The notes under the pieces are model-generated. The model had not been told where the DNA came from and made no database searches. It saw only the letters and a list, made by a program, of their open reading frames with translations. From positions 6,202,501 to 6,266,500 of the forward strand of contig NC_084934.1 in the NCBI RefSeq assembly GCF_958298935.1: a DNA stretch of 64,000 nucleotides, given 5' to 3'. The translations under genes were made by a program, and so were the position numbers. Source of the DNA: Phragmites australis. Lineage: Eukaryota; Streptophyta; Magnoliopsida; Poales; Poaceae. Positions 57,241 through 64,000 of this stretch are shown one piece after another (the stretch's first letter is position 1; each line of letters starts with the position of its first letter).

Positions 57241-58362
57241 TAAGGTGTTTCATTCATGTTTCATCTAGGTTCCAAGAGGGATTTCAGCACAATTTCAGGT
57301 ACCTTTCAGGGAGTTTCAGACAAGTTTCAAAGAGGACCAAATACGCATACCATAACGTGTGATGGAACATTTCAAGGATTTTGGTGGTAGTGATGTTTGT
57401 TACATGCTTGGTGGCTCGTGCGATGGAACATTTCGAGGATTGTGGAATGCAATTTCGCCTGGGGTTTAGGGCTGGGATGCAAATGTGAATTGATTTGCTT
57501 TTTTAAAGTTTTACCGGTAATATCCAATTCGACTCAATGGTAATTTCCTTGTAAAAGAACGTCACATGTAAATGCATGAAGCGAATATATGATTCATGCA
57601 AAAGAAATTTATCAACATGGTTCCAACTCTCCAAGCTTCATCTGATTCAGATTTCAGTTACACCAAAATTCAAATGTGCAGGCGGTCGTCTTGGAAAGAA
57701 GAAAAATCAAATGAATACATCCATGGAGCATCTTGCTGTGGTCATTTCAAAAGTTTCTTTTTTGATCGAGGCCATTTCAAAAGTTACAAAAGAAGGATAA
57801 CATCCATTGACAGAACGTTAGAATCCCATCAAAAATCTAAATTACTGTTCTGAGAAGCTCCAATAGTCATTTTGTGCTCAAAGTTAAAGGTACAAATTGC
57901 AGAGTTTGAGTATTGTCCATAGACGTCAAATAATATTAGGAAATTGGCATCATGAACACCCTAGACAACGAAAGATTTATTATGAAGGGGTGTTTGGGTG
58001 AGGAATTCATTGGAATGTTTCGTAATTAGTTCAAATTTGAGACAGAACCAAAACCTTTCATAAAATACCGATCCAACATGCCCTTAGGGTTTAAAGTTAG
58101 GTTTGTCCCCTTTGAGGGTTCCAACCCCACTTAAGCTACATTTTGTCAACAGTGAAGATTTTGTGCGAAGAAATGAAGCCAAATAGAAGACTGGCAGCCC
58201 ACATCCGAAGAACATATTTAGAGGTAATCAGGATAGAAGAACCAAGAATATACAACGAATTACATATAACGGGTGGAGGCAAGTTAACTGGATGACAAGG
58301 TTCTATCAGGAAGAGATAAATTAGCGATCATAGTCACAAATGAGCTTGCTCATAAACTTGAT
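57241..58362. other. no gene seen
   Basis: No supported feature. The frames at 57576-57853 are short and match nothing I know. The right part may be the 3' flank of the exon at 58363-58485. Confidence 0.5.
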
Positions 58363-58485
58363 TCATGGGTTCTGATTCCAAACAAATGCTGTGTTCTCGC
58401 CTTGGGAGCTTCCTTTCCTGATGCGAGCTATGTGCTTCTTTACAGCGTCATGGTTCACGTGAAAAATGAATTTCATGTTCCTTAT
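58363..58485 (-). CDS. candidate terminal exon of an unidentified gene
   Basis: On the minus strand a pyrimidine-containing acceptor (TTTTGGCCCGCAG) is followed by 40 sense codons and a TGA (58365-58363): IRNMKFIFHVNHDAVKKHIA, then RIRKGSSQGENTAFVWNQNP. Codon usage and the clean acceptor suggest a real exon in an otherwise AT-rich, stop-filled stretch. I do not recognise the protein; it is basic and lacks a membrane segment. Upstream exons were not found between 58486 and 59016 and may lie beyond Copia E, past the right edge. If so, Copia E sits in an intron. Chance cannot be excluded. Confidence 0.45.
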   Translation of the reverse strand: MRNMKFIFHVNHDAVKKHIARIRKGSSQGENTAFVWNQNP

Positions 58486-59016
58486 CTGCGGGCCAAAATA
58501 AACAATTAGTAAGAGTTCAAAATGCTACATGAAGCTTGTAACTTATCAGTGAAATAAGTGGGGTGAAGAATTAGTTCAAAGCAGACCAAGTGAACTATAA
58601 CTAGTAGCCGTTACCTAGATCTAGTAGTAATTAGATTATCTATGAATCACACTTACAGATTTCTTCCAAGTTCCAATTACTTCTCATGTCAGACGTGAGT
58701 ACTCATGAGCAATAAAATATAATGGCATGGATTAAAAGGCATCGTAAACGGCAAACCATGACTAACTACAGAAAACACTAATTCACTACAGCTGAATGCC
58801 ATCAACTATTCAACAAGTTGCAAAAGGAAAGCATATGGTCTCTTTGCAGCTTCGACTGACTTTCCACAATCAGTATTCATCTTACTTCCCTTCGCAGTTA
58901 CATAGATGGGTCACAACATATCATGAGTGATATGAACTAAGGAACCACAAACAAAACAATAGCTAGTAAAGTAAGCATTACTCTCTTCATCCAGCTAGTC
59001 TAAAGTGATTATGCTT
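58486..59016. other. possible intron or spacer, AT-rich
   Basis: No frame or repeat supported. Copia E inserted at its right end. Confidence 0.4.
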
Positions 59017-59342
59017 TGTTAGCAATAAGCCTTAGATGTGTGTAGATTTTTAGCTAGCAGATTAGGAAGAATAATAGCCAATTAAAGCAGTAATGCTGTA
59101 GTTATTAGCTGTTTGAACCAGGAATTTCTAGCTAGCAGATTAGGGAGAATAATAGCCAATTAAAGCAGTAATTATTGTAGTTATTAACTGTTTGAACTAG
59201 ATCATATTGTAGTGGTCAGCAGTGTATAAATAAAGAAGAAAACAGAAAAGGCAGCAAGCCATGCAACACCAAAAATACCACTGCTAGTGTACGTGTGTCT
59301 CGGGTGAGTTCCTGGGCTACCGGTGAGACTGTAGGCCTTTCA
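59017..59342 (+). repeat. Copia E 5' LTR (326 bp) with internal duplication
   Basis: TGTTAGCAATAAGCC...CCTTTCA. It contains two tandem copies (about 85-90 bp) of AGATTAGG(A/G)AGAATAATAG through TTATTA(G/A)CTGTTTGAAC. The primer site TGGTATCA starts at 59345. Confidence 0.93.
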
Positions 59343-59362
59343 ATTGGTATCAATAGGGTGTC

Positions 59363-60330
59363 ATGGCGGGCGAAGATAGCCCCTCTACAGCTCCTGCGCC
59401 TGTGGTACAGCGTGTGGTGAGAGATGTCAGAGGCGCATACCCGCTGCTCACCAAACACAACTACGCCGAGTGGTCGGTGATAATGGAGGTGATGCTTGAA
59501 GCCCGCGACCTCTGAAAGGCCGTGGACAAGGGCGGTGTGGACAGGGTTATTGACAAGTTGGCAATGGAGGCCATCTTTCGCGCAGTCCCGCCGGAGATGG
59601 TCACCTCCCTTGCGAAGAAGACGGCGAAGTTGGCCTGGAACGCGATCAAGATGATACGCATTGGCTCCGAGCGCTCTCGCAAGGCGACTGCCTAGAAGGT
59701 GAGGAAGGACTACGAGGCGATCTCCTTCCGCGACGGCGAGTCAATCGACGACTTCGCCATGCGCCTCACCGGGATCGTTCACCAGCTACAGGTACTCGGT
59801 GATCCGGTCGACGACGCCAAGGTTGTGGCCAAGTACCTGCGGGTTGTCTCGCCCAAGTTCGCGCAGATTGCGCTCACCATCGAGACGCTCCTCGACATCT
59901 CAACGCTGACGATCGAGGAGGTCACGGGACGGCTCAAGGCGGAGGAGGACCAACTCGACTCGGACCAGGTGCTGCCATCAACATTCAATGGCAAGCTGCT
60001 ACTCACGGAGGAGCAGTGGCTTGCGCGCCAGAAGGAAAGGCGAGCTAGCTAGGGGGGGCCGCGGTCTGCCAAAGGCGACGACAAGAATCGCCGCTCCTGT
60101 GGGTCGTGCAAGAAGGGCGCGGCTGCTCGCAATGACGACCGCGACACCTGCCGCAATTGCGGGAGTACCAGTCATTGAGCTTGTGATTGCCGCTAGCCCA
60201 AGCGAGGTCGGGCGCACCTCGTGCAGGAGGACCACTACGAGCCTGCGCTACTGATGGCGCAGGTCTGCGCGCTAAATGACGACATCGCGCCGGTGTCGAC
60301 AACAGTCCACCTCGAACCACGAGCGTAGGC
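59363..60330 (+). pseudogene. Copia E gag
   Basis: The ATG at 59363 opens MAGEDSPSTAPAPVVQRVVR. One frame runs through the gag domain (SLAKKTAKLAWNAIKMIRIG, DAKVVAKYLRVVSPKFAQIA, then TLTIEEVTGRLKAEEDQLDS) and the knuckle CRNCGSTSH. In-frame stops sit at 59513-59515 (TGA, Trp expected), 59693-59695 (TAG, Gln expected), 60050-60052 (TAG), inside the knuckle, just after it, and near 60326. No frameshift is needed, so decay was by point mutation. Confidence 0.9.
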
Positions 60331-61640
60331 GTTCCTCGGCGAGGCGGACGCCAGTGAACTCCAAGAGGCCTGGTACCTCGACACCGGTGCCACTAGCCAC
60401 ATGATGGGCTGCAGCGACGTCTTCGCCAAGCTTGATCGCGCGGTACAGGGAACCGTACGGTTCGACGATGGATCACTTGTCGAGATCCACAGCTGCGGCA
60501 CAGTGCTGTTCGCCGAGAAGAACGGTGAGCATAAGGCGCTCTCTGACGTCTACTTCATCCCGCGCTTGAAGAACAACATCATCAGTGTCGGCCAACTTGA
60601 TGAGTGTGGCTCAAAGGTGTTGATCGAGGATGGCGTGTTGCGCATCTGGGATCGTCGGCGCCATCTCATTGCCAAGGTGAACCGCGAGCGGAACCGGCTT
60701 TACATTCTACGCCTCAACGTCGCGCACCCCATCTGTCTCGCGGTGCAGCACAACGACAACTCGTGGCGCTAGCACGCCCGCTATGGTCACATTAGCTTCG
60801 ACGCGCTGCACCAGCTTGGCTGCCAGGGCATGGTGTGTGGTCTTCCGTGGCTAAAACACGTGGAGCAGCAATGCGACACCTGCGTCATGACGAAGCATCG
60901 ACGAGCCCCGTTCCCAGCCAAGGCGAAGTACCGCGCAGTGGGCGTCCTAGACCTCGTCCATGACGACCTTTGCGGCCCCATCACGCCGCCGACACTAGGC
61001 GGGCGCCGCTATTTTTTGCTGTTGGTAGATGACGCCAGCCGCTACATGTGGATGGCGCTTCTCACAGCAAAAAGTGATGTTGCAGCGGCCATCACGAAGT
61101 TCCAGGCTGCTGCGGAGGTGGAGAGCGGGCACAAGCTCTGCGTTCTATGCACGGACAATGGCGGCGAGTTCACCTCCGTTGAATTCGCGCGCCACTGCGA
61201 GGACCACGGCGTGCAGCGGCACTTCTCTGCGCCGTACACGCCGCAGCAAAAAAGCATGGTGGAGAGGAGAAACCAAACCATCCTCGCCACCGCACGCGCC
61301 CTCCCGAAACAGCGGAAGATGCCCGCTGAATTTTGGGGGGAGGCTGTGACCACGGCTGTCTACCTCCTCAATCGGGCGCCGACAAAGTCTTGACGGCGAG
61401 ACGCCATTTGAGGCGTGGCACGAGCGCAAGCTGGCGGTAAGCTACTTGCGTATATTCGGGTGTCTTGGTTATGTAAAGGATACATGACTAGGCCTGCGGA
61501 AGCTCGACGACTGCAGCACCCCGATGGTCTTCATGGCTATGAGGATGGCTCCAAGGTGTACCGCATGCTCGAGCCCCGGTCCCGACGCGTCCACATCTCC
61601 CGCGACGTCGTTTTTGACGAGGACGCCGATTAGGACTGGG
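60331..61640 (+). pseudogene. Copia E protease and integrase
   Basis: The protease site WYLDTGATSHMM (about 60370) keeps Asp-Thr-Gly. A TAG at 60770-60772 precedes HARYGHISF, the integrase finger, which continues CDTCVMTKH. The core has HDDLCGPITPPTLGGRRYFL, LVDDASRYMWMALL, CTDNGGEF and TAPYTPQQKSMVERRNQT-like sequence. The reading then breaks at a TGA near 61391 and changes frame, recovering RVHISRDVVFDEDAD before a TAG at 61630-61632. Confidence 0.9.
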
Positions 61641-61645
61641 AGGCG

Positions 61646-63628
61646 ATGCTGCAAGACGGTGGAATAGCCACACCTGACTTCCATGTGGAGGCAGTGGTCA
61701 ACTACATCCACCCAGGCGCGTTGGCTCCGTCCGCAGGCAGCGCAGAAGGCGCTTATCCTGCTACGCCGGCGCCCACAGGGGTGATCACGTCGCCCACGCC
61801 CGTCTTCCCCGCAGAGGCAGCCCCCACATCCGCGGGGACGAATCCAGCACTAGTCTCGCCCGCTGGCGCGTCATCCATGCCCACAGGGGCTTCTCCGGCG
61901 GCGGCCTCACTCCTGGAGTTCGTCTCTCCTTCGCCAAACAACTCCGACAGGCTGGATGCGTACCACGACTCCTCCCCTCTCCGTTACCGTCGCATCGACA
62001 ACGTGCTTGGAGGGAGAGAGGCACCAGGCCTTGCCAATCGCATCGTCGATGGCGAGGAGCTGCTACTGGTCAGCGAGGAGGGAGATCCTCGCTCCTTCGC
62101 TGAAGCAGAGCATGATCCAGCATGGCAGGCGGCCATGCACGGGGAGATGGACTCCATCGAGCAGAACAAGACATGGTTGCTAGTGGAGCTTCCTCGTGGG
62201 CATCGACCTATTGGGCTGAAGTGGGTCTTCAAGCTCAAGAAGAACGAGGCAGGAGCAGTGATCAAGCACAAGGCTCATCTCGTCCCCAAGGGCTATGTGC
62301 AGCAACCGAGCATTGACTTCGATGAGGTATTCGCACCCGTTGCTCGTCTTGAGTCCGTTCGGTTGCTGCTAGCTGTTGCTGTGCAAAATGGTTGGCCGGT
62401 GCATCACATGGATGTGAAGTCGGCTTTCCTCAACGGTGATTTGGGGGAGGTGTACGTCGCGTAGCCGCCGGGCTTCATCGTCGCCGGAGCAGAGCAGAAG
62501 GTGTTGCACCTGCGGAAGGTGCTCTACGGGCTACGGCAAGCGCTGCGGGCTTGGAACGAGAAGCTGCACACGACATTGCGAGCTCTAGGGTTCGAGCAGA
62601 GCCCGCATGAGGCGGCGATGTACAGGCGTGGCCATGGCGACTCGCTGTTGCTCCTCGAAGTCTATGTGGATGACTTGATCATCACTGGATCAGCCGAGAC
62701 GGAGATCAACCGCTTCAAGGAGGAGATGAAGGCGAGGTTCAGGATGAGCGACCTTGGGTTGCTCTCCTTCTACCTTGGCATCGAGGTGCAGCAGAATAGC
62801 AGCGGGATCACGTTGTGCCAGGCGCATTACGCCAAGCGCATCCTAGAGATGGCGGGGATGCAGGACTGCAACCCTGCGCACACCCCCATGGAGAAGCGGC
62901 TCAAGCTGAGCCGTGACAGCACGACGGCAAAGGTGGACGTCACTCAGTACCGGAGGATCATCGGAAGCCTCCGCTATCTTGTCCACACGCGGCCCGGACC
63001 TCGCTTTCAGCGTGGGGTACGTGAGTCGCTTCATGGAGTGGCCTACGGAGGAACACATGGCGGCAGTGAAGAGGATCCTGCGCTATGTGGCTGGGATAAT
63101 AGGTCTCGGTTGCCACTACGGGAAGACAGCGGAGGCACGGCTTGTCGAATACACTGACAGCGACCTCGCCGGCGATGTTGACACAAGGAGTACATCCGGC
63201 GGTTTATTCTTCTACGGCAGCAGCTTGGTGAGTTGGCACGCTCTCAATCAAAAGGTGGTGGCACTCTCGTCCTGTGAGGCGGAGTATGTTGCTGCCACTA
63301 CCGCAGCCACACAGGCAGTGTGGTTGGCTCGGCTACTCGGCGACTTCAAGGGGAGGGACGCCGACACCGTCGAGCTGAAGATTGACAACAAGTCAGCCTT
63401 GACGCTGATACAAAACCCTGTCTTCCATTAACGTAGCAAACACATTGATGTCCGCTACCACTTCATCAGGGAGTGCCAGGAAGATGGGAGGATTAGTACT
63501 GATTTCGTCGACACTAAGGACCAGCTCGCTGACATTCAAACAAAGGCACTTGGGCGAGTCAGATTCCATGAGCTTCGTGCTAGGATTAGAATGGTCAACA
63601 TCAATTCCAAGTCCACACATAAGGATTA
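61646..63628 (+). pseudogene. Copia E reverse transcriptase and RNase H
   Basis: After a Pro/Ala-rich linker come RPIGLKWVFKLKKNEAGAVI, KAHLVPKGYVQQPSIDFDEV and MDVKSAFLNGDLGEVYVA, then a TAG at 62462-62464 (Gln expected), then VLYGLRQALRAWN and VYVDDLIITG (about 62660-62690). A frameshift near 62993 shifts the reading into LAFSVGYVSRFMEWPTEEHM, YTDSDLAGDVDTRSTSGG, LSSCEAEYVAATTA and NPVFH. A TAA at 63429-63431 follows, then RSKHIDVRYHFIRE and DQLADIQTKALGRV to the end at 63626-63628. Confidence 0.92.
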
Positions 63629-63637
63629 GGGGGAGAT

Positions 63638-63962
63638 TGTTAGCAATAAGCCTTGATGTGTGTAGATTTTCAGGCAGATTAGGGAGAATAATAGCCAATT
63701 AAAATAATAATGGCTGTAGTTATTAGCTGTTTGAACCAGGAATTTCCAGCTAGCAAATTAAGGAGAATAATAGCCAATTAAAGAAGTAATTGCTGTAGTT
63801 ATTAGCTGTTTGAACCAGGTCATATTGTAGTGGTCAGCAGTGTAGAAATAAAGAAGAAAACAGAAAAGGCAGCAAGCCATTGCAGCACCAAAAATACCAC
63901 TGCTAGTGTACGTGTATCTTGAATGAGTTCCTGGGCTACCTGTGAGGCCGCAGGCCTTTCAT
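63638..63962 (+). repeat. Copia E 3' LTR (325 bp)
   Basis: TGTTAGCAATAAGCC...CCTTTCA, with the same internal tandem duplication as the 5' LTR. Confidence 0.93.
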
Positions 63963-64000
63963 GCTTGAGTGCTTAAATCTTACTGTACAATATAGTAGCA
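63963..64000. other. right flank of Copia E
   Basis: It begins with the target duplication TGCTT. The stretch is too short to say more. Confidence 0.6.

Larger units (their letters stand above)
59017..63962 (+). mobile_element. Copia element E, complete but decayed (4946 bp)
   Basis: LTRs lie at 59017-59342 and 63638-63962. The target duplication TGCTT is exact (59012-59016 and 63963-63967). Primer site, gag, protease, integrase, RT, RNase H and purine tract (GGATTAGGGGGAGAT, 63623-63637) are all present in order. The frame is kept over long distances but broken by many stops. LTRs differ by roughly 8% by eye. Gag is of the same type as in B and D. Confidence 0.96.

Overview
The window is nuclear DNA from a grass (Poaceae). 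It holds one very GC-rich, high-GC3, plant-type gene with a plastid transit region and GT/AG introns. The rest is nested plant transposable elements with tRNA-iMet primer sites, plus CACTA, hAT and Harbinger-type DNA elements. I see no bacterial, organellar or viral backbone. All positions, identities and divergence figures come from reading the sequence by eye; no alignment or database search was run.

Layout. 1-5772: left-truncated, decayed Ty3/gypsy element on the minus strand (RNase H, RT, protease, gag, PBS, 1.48-kb LTR with six hairpin units). 5773-12040: gene-free DNA with a degenerate LTR-like repeat and an inverted repeat. 12050-14881: the only intact gene, a 3-exon 1-deoxy-D-xylulose-5-phosphate synthase of DXS2 type, probably 717 aa. 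16211-17344: non-autonomous CACTA element with a long internal hairpin. 20050-25130: very young, complete Copia element (A) with target-site duplication CAGAG. 25139-25562: MITE-like element. 25942-26843: Harbinger-like element that seems to carry two gene fragments.

27798-44941 is a dead NPF (NRT1/PTR family) transporter gene on the minus strand. Three complete Copia elements cut it into four pieces: B at 28267-32707, D at 33136-38287 and C at 38884-44415. The four pieces read in order as one transporter. 46125-46760 is an unrecognised protein-like pseudogene. 46923-53014 is LTR-like repeat DNA with two divergent TATA boxes, interrupted by a CACTA element (51585-52730) that carries a RopGEF (PRONE) gene fragment. 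53156-56891 is a complete but mutated autonomous-type hAT element with an 8-bp target duplication. 58363-58485 looks like an orphan terminal exon on the minus strand. 59017-63962 is Copia element E with target duplication TGCTT.

How it fits together. DXS makes the first committed intermediate of the plastid MEP isoprenoid pathway and is the only gene here that looks functional. Everything else records repeated transposition followed by decay. By hand count, LTR divergence is about 0.5% (A), 6% (B), 8% (D and E) and 10-12% (C), which suggests the NPF gene was hit in the order C, D, B. Many in-frame stops are TAG, TGA or TAA where Gln, Trp or Arg is expected. That is the C-to-T pattern expected of heavily cytosine-methylated plant transposons.
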